Assembly (NCBI GenBank): GCA_019614645.1
Contig: JABWDB010000007.1
Span: 8,817,501-8,881,500 of the forward strand
Direction: 5' to 3'
Length of the DNA stretch: 64,000 nucleotides
From: Stratiolaelaps scimitus
Taxonomy: Eukaryota; Arthropoda; Arachnida; Mesostigmata; Laelapidae
The translations under genes and the position numbers were made by a program. This document shows positions 1 to 13,000 of this stretch, one piece after another (positions within the stretch are counted from its first letter, which is position 1; each line of letters begins with the position of its first letter). Under the pieces are notes generated by a model that saw only the letters and a program-made list of their open reading frames with translations, had not been told where the DNA came from and did no database searches.

Positions 1-584
1 TCTCATTTCGTAATAGGCCATCCACAGTAAATCCTTCAAGGACCCCATCGACCTCCTCCAGCGACTGACCAACTATCCGAGGATATGGCCAATCGTGCGC
101 CAAGGACCTATCCGTAGCCGTGGAAGACATCAATCATTACGGGTAGACAGCACGCATGCGTTTGTGACAACGATATCGGAGCGCCACTCGTTGTCTGCAC
201 TGTATCATTATTCTAACTGTATAATTTGAAAAAAAAATAGAACGGTAAAGGTGACAACTATGACAGTCAGCGTTCAACAGAGATAGAGAAGAGCGTACTG
301 CTGACTCCTGCCTCTCAATGGCAGCGAGGGACAGGCAGGTCATGTGCATCTTTGAGTGGCTGGCAGATACAGTGTACAGCTGCTGCTTCTGTCGAACCAA
401 TTCTTATTAATGTATGGAGAACACTCAACAAAATGTCCATGATCGTCGTTCTTTCTTCGTCAGCTACCAGTCTTGTGTGGCACTAAACATGTCATCGGTG
501 TCGCGACCATGAGCCACACCCCATTCAGTTCGAATTTCGTCTGGTCCTCTCGAAAATGTGCTCGTCGTAGTCTCCAGGTAAACT
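1..584 (-). other. 3' flank / probable 3' UTR of the LRR gene
   Basis: Downstream of the stop (lower coordinates) I see no secure AATAAA on the minus strand before the window edge and no convincing coding exon. The 3' UTR probably runs at least partly through here. Confidence 0.3.
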
Positions 585-1099
585 CTACAGCGCCAACATC
601 CCTGTCGCGATTAGTAAGGCGAACAGCGTCGAAGATGACGGAGTTAGTCTTCGTATGGCATCTGCTGTTGTCGCTGTATTGACTTTCTGCTGCTCTGAGT
701 AGCCTTTCTTCGGCTCAAAGTCTTCGGGTCGACACGACGTATGCACCTGATTGAAACTTAGTTGCTCCTGGGCGCGCTGCACTTCGAGGGCGTACGCGAC
801 CGTCGTGTTATGTAGCTCGGACGGCTCCGAACAGAACGTTGTATTTGCCGCATGCGACATCTTCAGTACGGCTTGTATCCAGCCGAGCCGACAATCGCAC
901 GGAATGAAATTGCCTCGCAGCTGACGAACTTCCGGGCTGAGTCCGTCCAGTGAGCCCGGAACGAGATTCGTGATGCGGTTATTGACTAGCTTCACCGATC
1001 GTACGTTACGCGTACCCGCAAACGTTGCCGCCTTAATCGTCTGGATAATGTTTCCTTCCAGCAGGATCGTGTTGGCGTCCTTCAAGCCCGTAAACGCGC
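585..1099 (-). CDS. Coding exon 5: LRR8 to LRR10, LRRCT and GPI-signal-like tail, with stop
   Basis: The exon begins after TTGATTATAG (acceptor at 1101-1100), completing a split Gly codon, and ends with TAG at 587-585. It encodes residues 277-447. It holds the last repeats (ANTILLEGNIIQTI, VRSVKLVNNRITNL), then the LRRCT with PCDCRLGW and two later cysteines, a charged linker (EDFEPKKGYSEQQK) and the terminal TLFALLIATGMLAL. Two NTT sequons lie inside the LRRCT. A terminal hydrophobic stretch with no cytoplasmic residues favours GPI anchoring over a transmembrane helix. That is inference from composition. Confidence 0.9.
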
Positions 1100-4000
1100 C
1101 TATAATCAACACAAAGCAAAAAATACGTAAGAAATAGCTCTGACAATTTAAACTGTAAGCATTAACTAACGTTTCCATACATGCAAAATGACCAGATTGA
1201 AGATTGACGTAAGACCCCATCAAAATACATCCTAGTCTATAGACTTTATTAACGCTCGTGGTGTCTGTCTGTCCGACAATGACTTCCGTTTCGTTTCGGC
1301 GGGTGACTTTTGGGGTTTAACTTTTTTCAATATGGGCATGTTTGGTATCATTGTGTAGCTATTGACGAGGGCTATCTTTTTAGGGGGGTGGGGGGTCGCT
1401 GGGGGGGTGGGGGTCAAAATGGGGGGGGATTTTTTAACATGAGGTCTATGTAGGGGGTGGTTTTCTCTGCATGTATCGATGCGTCTCGATGAGGCGAACA
1501 ACTTTGTAAATATTGTCATCAGGCTAAATTGGCATTTTCGACCATTTTTTTGCCTTTTTCTAAAAGGTGTTTAACATGGTGATCTATGTAAGGGGTACTT
1601 TTCTCGCGTGTTTCTGATGCGTCTCGACGAGCTGAACACTTTTGCAATAGGTATACATATACCTAAAGTGGATACTTTTTGAATTAAAGCAAAAAACCTT
1701 AACATGGTGCTCTATGTAAGGGGTCACTTTCTTGCGCTTAATCGACATATTTCGACGAGCTGAACATTTTTGCAATAGGTGTTCCTATACCTAAAGTTGA
1801 CCGTTTTCGAGTTGACCATTTTGGGGGCCGAAAAACCCCGAGGGGGTCAATTTTTCGACACTTTTCATTTTATTCGACTACTTTGCTTATGTTGGAAATG
1901 ATCGGGGATCTGATCAGGTAAAAGCTCATCGGGAGCGCCATCTTTGTGATATTTTAAATTACGTCAAACATTTGCTAATATTTTTTTAACTGCAAATAAC
2001 AAAAACCTATCACAAAAAATTGCACCGTTTTCGTCGTTTTCTGATACTTTCCTCTCGGTTTCTCTTAACAATGTCAATTGGGGAGTTGTTGCACTTGAGA
2101 AGGGGCATGTGTACGTATTTTTCTATATGTCGATTTCGCTCGGGTTTTCTTTTAATTTGACAAATTCATTTAACTAAGCTCGATTTAGTCCTTATACAGA
2201 GCATTGAGCATCCGTTTCATATTATTAGCTGATGCGCCTGGCCAAGCTGAACAAATCAACAATAGGTGTTCCTATACCTAAAGTCGACCGTTTTCGAAAT
2301 AATGTCGATTATGCGTTTAGATGCTCAAAAACACTGTACTGTCCGTCTGTGTGTCCAGAAGAGAGTCATGGAACGGTGGAAGAACGCGCCGGCCAGGAGC
2401 CGAAGGCTCCTGGACGCCGCTCATACAACTGCGAGAGCGAGAAATGAGTCCCGGTGTCGGCCAGGAGCCGCAGGCTCCTGCCGACACTCATACAACTGCG
2501 GGGGACGCCGTCGGACAGGAGCCGAAGGCGACTGGACGACGTCCATACAACTGTGGAAGAACGCGCCGGCCAGGAGCCGAAGGCTCCTGGACGCCGCTCA
2601 TACAACTGCGAGAGCGAGAAGTGAGTCCCGGTGTCGGCCAGGAGCCGCAGGCTCCTGCCGACACTCATACAACTGCGGGGGACGCCGTCGGACAGGAGCC
2701 GAAGGCGACTGGACGACGTCCATACAACTGTGGAAGAACGCGCCGGCCAGGAGCCGAAGGCTCCTGGACGCCGCTCATACAACTGCGAGAGCGAGAAGTG
2801 AGTCCCGGTGTCGGCCAGGAGCCGCAGGCTCCTGCCGACACTCATACAACTGCGTCTCAGAAACTCCCGAATCTCAATTTTTGGATTTCTCCAACATGTA
2901 ACGATTAACATATCGCGAGCGGGACTCATACAACTGCGGGTTACACCGTCGGACAGGAGCCGAAGGCTCCTGGACGACGTCCATAGAACTGTGGAAGACG
3001 CGTCGGCCAGGAGCCGAAGGCTCCTGGACGCCGCTCATACAACTGCGAAAGCGAGAAGAGAGTCACGTGTGTCGGCCAGGGGCCCCAGGCTCCTGCCGAC
3101 ACTCATAGAACTGCGGGGGACGCCGTCGGACAGGAGCCGAAGGCGACTGGACGACGTCCATACAACTGTGGAAGAACGCGCCGGCCAGGAGCCGAAGGCT
3201 CCTGGACGCCGCTCATACAACTGCGAAAGCGAGAAGTGAGTCCCGGTGTCGGCCAGGAGCCGCAGGCTCCTGCCGACACTCATAGAACTGCGTCTCAGAA
3301 ACTCCCGTATCTCAATTTTTTAATTTCTCCAACATGTAATGATAATATATCGCGAGCGGGACTAGAGTTGGCCGCTGCCCGCAGGGCAAGGCCAACTCTA
3401 GTCATATCTGTTAAATAAAACGGACCCGATTTTGTCATCACTGTCTGTTTCACGACATGTAACCATAAACGACAAGTGAACGATGTATGAACTGGTTCTT
3501 TTCTTGCATCTTTTCATTTATTTTCTAAATATTACGTGATTCTACGTCAAACAAAGTGATTCTAAAGCAAAAAGCTAGGCCCGCTGCGGAAACAAATCAG
3601 GGATGTTCGTAATCAGATAAAACTCACATCCCTTCCACTTCTCATCGATTTATCAAGAAGACCCAGGACGATTCCTCTTACTTTACCCCCCTTCAACAGC
3701 AGTGTGACCCACGCCGTTGGATTGGAGAGGATCGATTACGATAACAACACGGGAGGTAGTGGCGAAATACCCGTGGCTGGCTCACATGTGCATTATCAGC
3801 GATATTTTCTAGATTAAATTTTCATCGACTTTTGACACACGACCTGCGGCGGATGTGATCGCCCATCGCAATTGTCTGATTTCCGGTACTCTCTCTTGTT
3901 TCACTACCACTGGTGGCGACGCTCGCGAGCGAGCTTCCTTACTGCATGCCACTTGGAGTTCGTCGAAACCCGCTTACACCGTAACTCGCATCGAGTGCGC

Positions 4001-7000
4001 ACTGCGTCGCAGACGACAACGCTACACGACAGACATTTGTGTGTCGTAAGCCTCCTCAAGTAAGTTTAGTCCAACATAGGATATTGTCGAAGCCTGCGAG
4101 ATACCACCATCTTGTTCTGGCTTACACTTGGTCGTCAAGAAAACCGACCAGGAACAGTGGAGCTCGATCACAATGGCATCCGCCGTTCTCTACGTCAAAG
4201 CAATATACGGTAAAAAACGAAAAACGAGACAAGAGTCGAGGAACTCGAGAGGAATGGGTCGCAAGTGAGAAATGGGAAGAGAAATATAGAGAGGGAGAGA
4301 GAGAGAGACAGAGACGACCAGAGGTCAAGAAAAGACAAATTAAAATAGTGCTCAGCAAGAGAAGGGAACAGATGTCCGTCTATCCGCCGGTCGGCTACAT
4401 GGTCTCCCATCCTTTCTTTATTGCCCAAAAGACAAGAGAACTCCACTCGAAAAAAGGACCGGAAAAAGCCGAAGACGAAGCACTCCAGGGCCGCTTTCCC
4501 GTGTCGTTACAGTGCTGGCGCTGTTAGTAGCAGGTACTAGTAGTCGCGTTAGTTAACCACACACGTCTCCTGCGGTGAAGTAGTCGGGTACCAGGTCTGG
4601 AATTCGACCGCGTCTCCTGCCCACTACGTGCAATCGGATCCATTCGGTTCTGTCTGAAGCGGGGACCTCATAGATTTCAAGCAAACATTGTTCTTGTGCC
4701 TCTGTACCACGAAAGGCAAGTGGCTGGTGTGGGGTGCGAGGGCATCCAGCTCGAGCCTGCCACCTCGAGCCTGCCACCTCGAAAAGCCGCCAAATTTGTT
4801 CGTGCAAAGAACGACCATTGTTCTGTCATGGCCTCGTTCAGTAGCTCACGACGGCTCGCGGAACGAGGCTGACAAGAGACATTTATAAGGACGTCTAGAT
4901 GAAAGAAGCTCCATATATCCTATTATAAATACATGTACGACCATAGAAGGATGCACTGAAGGCAATCCGATACGGTAGCAGTAAATAGGTGGCATTTCTG
5001 CATCTGGGTCAAAGCCTGCTCTTCTGTGTCCACAAACGCTCCCACTGACCACTTGGTCTGTTCTGCCACTTTTCCAGCAGCCTCTTGATACTGTGTGTGG
5101 TTAGGGGGCTATCGAGAGAGGAAGAGAAATAGCGGATCTCCAAGGGAACCGACAACACAAGGCGGAAGTGCTCAGGCCTCACGAGATCCCTCCGACAGGC
5201 GGAACGCGCAAAGACGTAGAAGTCATTCCAGCGGCGTGCTAGGTTGTGGCAGTCGAGAGCCCTTGAAACTCGTAGTAACTCGCGCCAGAGGTTAGAAAGA
5301 ACAGTATCAGTTCGGCAAGTATCTGACAAGAAGCCAATAGAGGAACTTCTGCTGCTAAAATTCGAAATATAATAAAGCCATGATTATTGCCACCAAAGGA
5401 ACGGTTATTTCTTGGAAATCTTACAGTCGCTTCAGTCGAAATCGCCTTTGTAGTTTATCTTGAGGTTTTCATACTGTAAAATATTCACTGAAAGCGAAAC
5501 ATTCGTCCTTTTACAGCTAACGCGGTCAAGGCGACTTATCACTGCACGTTGTTACCGGTTGTTTTTTTCTCGAAAAGCAATTCGTACTATTTTCCGTCAT
5601 CAGCTTTAGCAAAAAAGCGGCCAGTAGCAACGCCCTCAACAACTGTGATCCGGCATCGTGGCAAAAAACAAAGTACAATTGCGCACTATTGCGGTCCACT
5701 AGATGTACGTAAATCACCGGCAATGCCGCCTCAGTCTACAATAGTAGCATTGTCTATCACGGTATCCCACTGAGTAGGAATATTATCCACACAGCTCATT
5801 ATTAATGCATTCAGCAGAATTGCTAGTGCACCAGTATATCTAGAATTGCATGGCTGGAATGATCTAGTAGACATCACTTCTACACAATTCCTGGAAGCCA
5901 CATCATTGTCATCCGGCTTGTCACCGTTGATGAGCTTTTCCCTCGACAGCAGCGGGATGTCGAGATAAATGTCACCAGTACGAGTACAACTATATTTGCT
6001 ACTGTCGCAACTGCTAGCGCAACAAGCAACAGTAGCAATAATAATACTATTGCTACTACTACTACGAGCTAGGAACAGGGATAACGAAGGCTGATAAGTG
6101 GGACTGAAGGTATGTAGCTGAAGGGGATGACGTTCCACAGGGGCAGGGTTCGGGGCGGTGGAATAGAGGAATCGGTGGCCGCTACTCTACAGTGGGGGGG
6201 GGGGGGACTTAGGGCCGCTCTACAGCACCGGGGAGTTAGGGCCGGCTGGTAGCTGGGCCGGCTAATACCGACTACAGCCCTCCTTTATGCGGGAATAGCG
6301 AGAGGGGACTAATGAGCTATTGGAAGAAGCAAGACCTGTCATCAGTCATTCATAGCTTCTTTCTTTCTTTCTTCCATGTACTACAGGGCACACACATCTA
6401 TACAGGGTACAGACACAAGCGCAAACATCGACACACGCACACATAAACCCTCTTCACATGTTGTATATACTAACTCCTTGCCGGCCGTAGCCGTCTTCGT
6501 GTCCCGCTTGACCGTCATTCGTCTCCACCTCGGACGCCGCCTTCATGTCAGTAACAAAGCAGGACAGCTGAGTGAGAGAGATAGTTGAGGAGAGACAGAG
6601 AAAGGGGAGCGGCTGGCAGCACCCGAAACTCGTCGGTCCGTGTGCCCATGGGCCAGCCAGCAACGGCCACCATAGGACGAAACAGCTGGAAGATGCTGGC
6701 GTCAATGTAGAAAGAACATAGTCGACCGAATTGCACAAGGTCACGTTTGCATGGGGAGGGGCGGCTAACGTAACAAAAAGTAGGAGGTAGTAGCAACGAT
6801 GGCAGCGTCTGTGGCAGCGAAAGAGCTATTTGGACTTAGCGGCGGGGCTGAATCCTTGGAATGGACGGGGATGGTCTGATGTCGGTTCCCATCATTGGAG
6901 TAACTCGGTGGGTAGCTAGGTCAGAGAGATGGGCCCACCCCGAGGCCGATGCTTGCGGGGAAAATTACTTGCGAAGCTGTTTATTGACTCTTCCATAACT

Positions 7001-10000
7001 TCCGCCCTGTCGGTCGCTGAAATGATTCAAGCCGCCGTTCAAGAACGCTGCAACTGGTGACGACGGATTTAACCAAATAAAAAAAAGCAGTTAAATAAGC
7101 TACAGATTTAAGCGTTTACCGAAATGAAGAGGAAGTTTACTGTTTGTGTGATTGGCAGAGAAATGCCTAGCTCGCAGATTGACAACCAGTGGCTAGGCAA
7201 GCGATCGAGTCGATTACGACTTTTGGAATCACTGTACACTGGGACATACAATTAACGTCAGCGAAAAATCCCACGCATGAGCTGAACAAAGCCGAGCTGA
7301 GCTAAGACCAAACTGTTGACTCTTTGGCGGTAACAGCGATGGTCCAAGCCGAAAAATGCACACTGCGACACAATCAGGCTTGAACTGTTAGACGTAAGAG
7401 TCCGTATAAAAATGGACAGATACATTCGATTCTGACAGCTCTTTAACGATGATCTCTATGATGACGTAGGAACGCAGCGTAGGTTATATCGTCAGGAGTA
7501 AAAACCGGTTCACGAATATCGCTGATTCAAAAGGATACCGTCCTACCGTCCTAGAAATGTTCATTGATCTTCAAGTCAGTGATGCCTGTAACGCTAGATG
7601 ATATGATACATTGGATTTTTCTATCGACTTTTCTTCACTGGGATCACTGTGAACTAGGAATCCTTGTGCGTGTGCGTATCGGTCTGTCCGTCTGTGCGGT
7701 AGTGCGTTCATACTCTCACTTACCTGAATCGAAAACGCGTACAACCGAGTTGCTGATAATGATGCGGTCGACCTTGTTCAAGCCACGAAAGGCAAACTGT
7801 CCAATCGCGTCGGACTTCATCTGGTCGAACGCCAATTCGGTAACGTTCTCCAGACCGTGAAACGCGTCCGCCTGAATCGTGTCTACACGAAGCGGCATGT
7901 ATATCACACCGACGTCGCGTATGTCATTAAATGCCTTTGTCTTGATGATTACTAGAGGATTAGCATCTAGAGAGATGTGCTCAATGTCTCGCGAATCTGT
8001 GAATAGGATAAATGGATGCAGACGATATTAGAGCAGATGCAAATTACAAACGTAGCCGTGTCATAATTGATTGTTATTCAAATATATTTGTATCTTGACA
8101 GGAGGCATACTATTCTATTTGAATACGTCCATCGGGGTTAAGTACAGTACGTAGAATCAAAAGGATCGGCGCAGTATGCAGCGCTTCTGAACGTATCTGC
8201 GATACAATGAACTTATGTATATATATATACATATACATATATGTTCGTGAAATAAATAGTACTTGGCAAGTGCGTACCAGCAAACGCGTTCGCTTCGATG
8301 CTCTGGATCCGGTTGTATCCTAAATTGAGGAATTGGATATGTTGCAGTCCTGAGAAGCTATAACTGGCTAGCACGGTCAGGGGGTTATTTTGCAGACTTA
8401 GTTCTTCCATGTGCTTTAAGCCTCGGAACGCGTTTGGTGCTACCACCTGAAACGAATGCACAACAAGACAATCCGTGCGTCCTTAAATCCTTGCAGGCCC
8501 GTGTGATTCGCATCGAATAAAAGACCACCCCCGCCCTCCGGAAGAAGAGAGCAACGAAAACATGTCACGAATACCTAAACACTGGGTCGTTAGGCGGCCA
8601 ATGTAGCACGTGGTCAATAGGGGGGTTTACGATAGAACGTAGAGTGAAGTAGCCGCTTTCTCGTCTCCGTCTTTCACCACCTATTGCCAGTAATGTCCGC
8701 TTTGTTTTTTCGTCCACTCGTTCAGCTCCTCCACATTTAATCGGGGCCACGAGGGGATGCTGGTGTACCGGCGCCAAAGCGGCAGTTGGCGAACCCCGGC
8801 ATGGCCAACTTAACGACCCTTCTGAGACCACGGCGTCGCCGTAACCCACCGCTCTTTGGGACTATCATTGTTATAGTTGGCGTGCTGCAGGCGCCGAAGC
8901 CTGCTGGTCTACGGCTAGTTTATGGTCGTGCCCTGCGGGAAGAGGAACACAGAGTACGCTAGAGGGGATACAACATTTCTCGTCCCCCCCTCCCCCCCCG
9001 CTTTAGCCCCCGACTCCCGCAGACAACGCATGGGCTGCGAAAAAAAGCCGAAGACTCGCTTCTCATTCTGGCAACTGCCGTCTTGCGCCGGCTAGCGGGT
9101 GAACATCCCCAGCTAAGGAGACACCGAGCAAAGGCCACCCTTGCCTCTATTCCTTCGACGTCGTACGCTCGTGCTTCAGCATGCCTCATGCGTCATGTCT
9201 CCCTTCTTACCGTAATCTGGTTGTTGTCAAGTAGAAGCTTCTTGAGGTGCCTGAAGTGCTTGAACGCGTCGGTTGGGATGAGTGAGATGCTGTTGCTCAT
9301 CATCTGTATCTGGCGTGCGTCCTTGGGGATATACTTGGTTGGAAGCGAGTCCAGTCCGGCCTCCTGGCATAGGATCTGCAAATACAACAACAACAGTAGC
9401 AGCAGCAGAAGAAACAACGAGGTGAGTAAACGACTAAAGAAAACTTCACACGTATAATGCGATATGGGTTGGACCGTCTGAGACGAATAAAGCCTCAGAA
9501 CCACAGCCCAGCTACCCACCAACTGCAACCACACCAACACCAGCAAAACAACGACTCCTAGACGCTTGCCCTACCGTCACTGTGTACTGTGAACCGGGTG
9601 TCTATGCTTTAGCTCAAATGAAAGATAGGGCAGAAGTCTCTAAAGATGTTGTTCTGTGGGGGCTGCGGAAAAAAAACAAGGACAGCGCAAGAAAATCTAA
9701 TTCGACCAAGTTGGCTTCGCCTTCATATGCACACACACACTTCTTTGCTTCTTGGAGAGGAGGGTGAGGGTGTCGCTCGTTACTTTCTTGTTTACGAAGA
9801 ATCAGGATCAACGTTGTCTGCAACTAGAATCTAGTAGGATCCCTTGCGTGTCTCTGCATAATATTGCCAGTAGTGGCGCGAAGTAGTTGCTAGCAGCGGT
9901 TGAACGAAAAACGGAGCCCTTTATACATGTATACAGATACCAGCGTGCACATAGCACTATGATGATCAGATACCGAAAGGCGAGACTAAAAGAGGAGTGA

Positions 10001-13000
10001 TGAGAACTGGCGAAGATGATGACACCAACGATCAAATGGGGGGCAGACTGCAGGCTGCGGGCAGCGATCTGGAACATCCGCTAACGCTGCGTTGTACGGC
10101 CCACGTCGCACTGCACGCGTGCTGTACAAGCGGACACATAGACCCATATAGGCACGTGCACGCTCAGTTTAGCGATCAACGCGTGCTCGGCGTGGCCTGC
10201 ACGCGCCTGATGGTCCATGTAAATTTAATATCGACATCACCTCTCGTTGTCTCTTGCTCGCCTAGTTCCATGCCTAGGCTTGTCTTGGCATTCTCATCGG
10301 CAGATGTGCACCGCCGCCTTGACAAGGGATACAGAGGAACAAGCGGCAAAGACAGCGCCACCGACGGCATACGATAACTGCGCATGGAGCCATGAGACCG
10401 GAGTCAAGGGGCAGCCGAAAGGGCCTCATCAAGAAGTTCACCCAGACGACGGAGAGACGAGCGCTTAGAGAAAAGAAAATACGATGGCAGCAGCAGCAGC
10501 AAAAGAGAAATTCAAGAACAGAAGGACGATGGCAGGACCAACGAGGTTCCCAGGAGAAACCTCACATACCGGTGAAATACCAAAATATTACACCGTCTTG
10601 CTTACCATGCCCCCCTCGCTTACTTTACACCTTGATCTCATCGTCCTTGGATCTCTCTCTCCCCCGTTCTCTCTATTCTCCCTCTCGCCTCCCCCTATCT
10701 CGCTGTGTGTCGTTATCGTTTGACGTCTATAGGAGAGCCAACGTTTAGGCATGCCTCAGCGTCTTGTAGCAAAAGAACAAAACATAGTTTTATACACCGC
10801 TAAACTGTATGAACGCATTCGGTACAATGACTTATAAGACTGTACGCGCTCTCTCCTTGCCGTCCTCCTCGGCCAATGCTTCCTCCTAAATACTCCATAA
10901 TTCGATGGAGCGTCCAATCATTCATTCATCCGACTAAAGGAAGGCCACCAACATAACAGGCGCTTATCAAATGAAGATGCTCTCGACGCTGACGGTGACA
11001 TTTTTAGGCCTCCTTTGATCGCCAGTGTACAGTGTACTACAATCACCCCTACTCTTTAATGCTACTGCTTCCACTTCTGAGCTGCTGTCCTTCCCCGTTT
11101 CCTCCAACCTCTCATACATAGCACATGACGGAGCGACGAGCACGATGAGCAAGTCACAGGGAAGCAGTGGTTCGTAGAAGGATCTGTGCTGATATAGGAG
11201 GGTTACATTCAAGGCGCCTCTCTACTACCCTACCAGCACAACCCCGCAGTGCTCATGCGTTTGCCCTATTGCGACCATACCCTGGTTCCCCTAGAAGTTG
11301 AGCTGCCATCTTTCTTTCCCTGTGGCGTTTGCTTCTTTCGAGTTCCTGTGGAACCCTCGCCTCGGCGGCGGTCTCAACGAGGTCGGGCTCGTGCACTTTG
11401 GCCTAAAGAGCGCGCCACCGCCGTCACCGGCACCAACGTCGGCTGGACGGTGTTGAAGGGCAAACGAGTGGGACAGCAAGATCTTTCTTGCAAGTTTTGA
11501 ATAAACCGCCGCAGCCGTCGTCGCCGCTACCGTCTTTTAGTCCCGCTCGAGTCCTGCTCGCTGTCACTGCTACTGCTGATGCCGCCGCCACCACCACCAA
11601 AGGTTCACTTACACTGACAAGAGGAGCGAGGCGTACACAACTCCACTTCGCTTTTCTTGAGCACAACCCGACCGCAGCGAACACACTCGACTCGCCATCC
11701 ACTGCCGCTGCCCGTCCCGCCCCTTAACAACGACGACGACTCGAGGCGCAACGAGAAGGATCTTTGTCCCAAACTTGTTCAACTCAGCCGGCCTCCGACC
11801 CGATGGGTCCGGGTGAGTGTCGGCCAATTCAGAGTACCGGACCGCACGCGGCTGTCCTCGACCGGCCGAGGTAAAGGAGAGCAGGCCCTGCCTTTCGGCA
11901 ATTGGGCCTTCGTAGAAGCACGAGGGCCGTGGCTGCTGTCATATCCTCTGTCAGACCGGTGTCCCAATCACCCCCCCCCCCAGCGTAGTCCGGCAAGCCC
12001 TGAGAAGTGGCCGTAGTAGTTGAATTCTTCATACGGCACTTGTTTCTACGCATATTTTCAGATAGGGTGAGCACCGCTCCCACTCTGGGCGTCCTGGGAA
12101 ACCCCTATTCAGTTCAAGGCCGACGGCCACGTCGCCTTTGTGGTAATCAGTAATGCTTGCTAGTTCGCTTCTAACTAGCAACCATCCACCACCCGCGCTA
12201 TGTTAGGCAGCAAAAGTGAGTAACGCAAAGCGCGAACATCATCATTCATAGCGGTGCGCGACGACTTTGGACGTTTCGCGCGTATACACTTAATACACAA
12301 ATGGTTGAAGATGGCGTGAGTAACACTTAAGTCTGTGTAGTAAATTTCACATAGTGCGCTGTTTAGTAATGTAGAATACTAGCAATGCTGTTATTTCGTG
12401 TTTTACTGCAATTATTTAATTTATTACTATATATATATAAACAACGAACTGGAACTTCAAAGACTTCCGGGGAAAAATCAAATACGTGGAAAGGCGGAGT
12501 ACAAGGGCTAAACGGTACAACGAGCTCGGAGGTCCGATCCAGAGCGGTCAGGTCGGTGACGGTAGCGTAAGCTCGTCTTCCAAACTCCACAACATTATAG
12601 AGGGACAACCATTAACAGTAACCGTTCGACGCGGTCCGGGCATGCTTTTTCACAACGACGACAACGACGAGGATGGTAACGACAGCGTAGTGCAACAAGA
12701 GTTCGTCCGAGGCAACCGCAACGACAATAACAACAACGACGACAACAACAGCATGAGGAGTTACAGTAGCAGCCAAGCCGCAGCAAGCAAAAATGCTGAG
12801 TCACCAGAGGTCGCTCTCGGCCGCCGTGGTGCGACGACTTTTTGTGACGACGACGCTTGGCCGGTCCCGGCTGGTTCTCGGTCGTCGAGCCCCAATGGGA
12901 CCCTTCCAAAGGGACAAAAGCCTAGTTGTCAGCGGACGGCTGCGTGACGCCAAAGAGAAGTGACAGCGCGTGGGGGACAAGAAGGCACTGGGTGAGCCCG

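Larger units (their letters stand above)
1100..7723 (-). other. Intron 4 of the LRR gene
   Basis: This 6.6-kb intron has GT at 7723-7722 and AG at 1101-1100. Its 1230-3410 portion is a foreign-looking repeat block, listed separately. The remainder (3410-7722) holds a GA-rich stretch near 4.29 kb, a small duplication near 4.76 kb and a poly-G run at 6.19 kb. I find no convincing gene or transposon protein in it. Confidence 0.7.

Noticed and set aside
2266..3239. Long overlapping open frames (up to 211 codons) on both strands
   Set aside because: They result from a 177-bp repeat whose length is divisible by three. The same DNA is open in several frames on both strands and the peptides only repeat the array.
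2360..3290. Regular palindromic repeats considered as a CRISPR-like array
   Set aside because: Spacers between hairpins are themselves repeated, no unique spacers or cas-like genes exist, and the context is a eukaryotic intron.
12486..12947. 153-codon plus-strand frame rich in Asn/Asp and Ser
   Set aside because: It begins at GTG, lacks an ATG in a good context, is low-complexity, and no domain or acceptor supports it.
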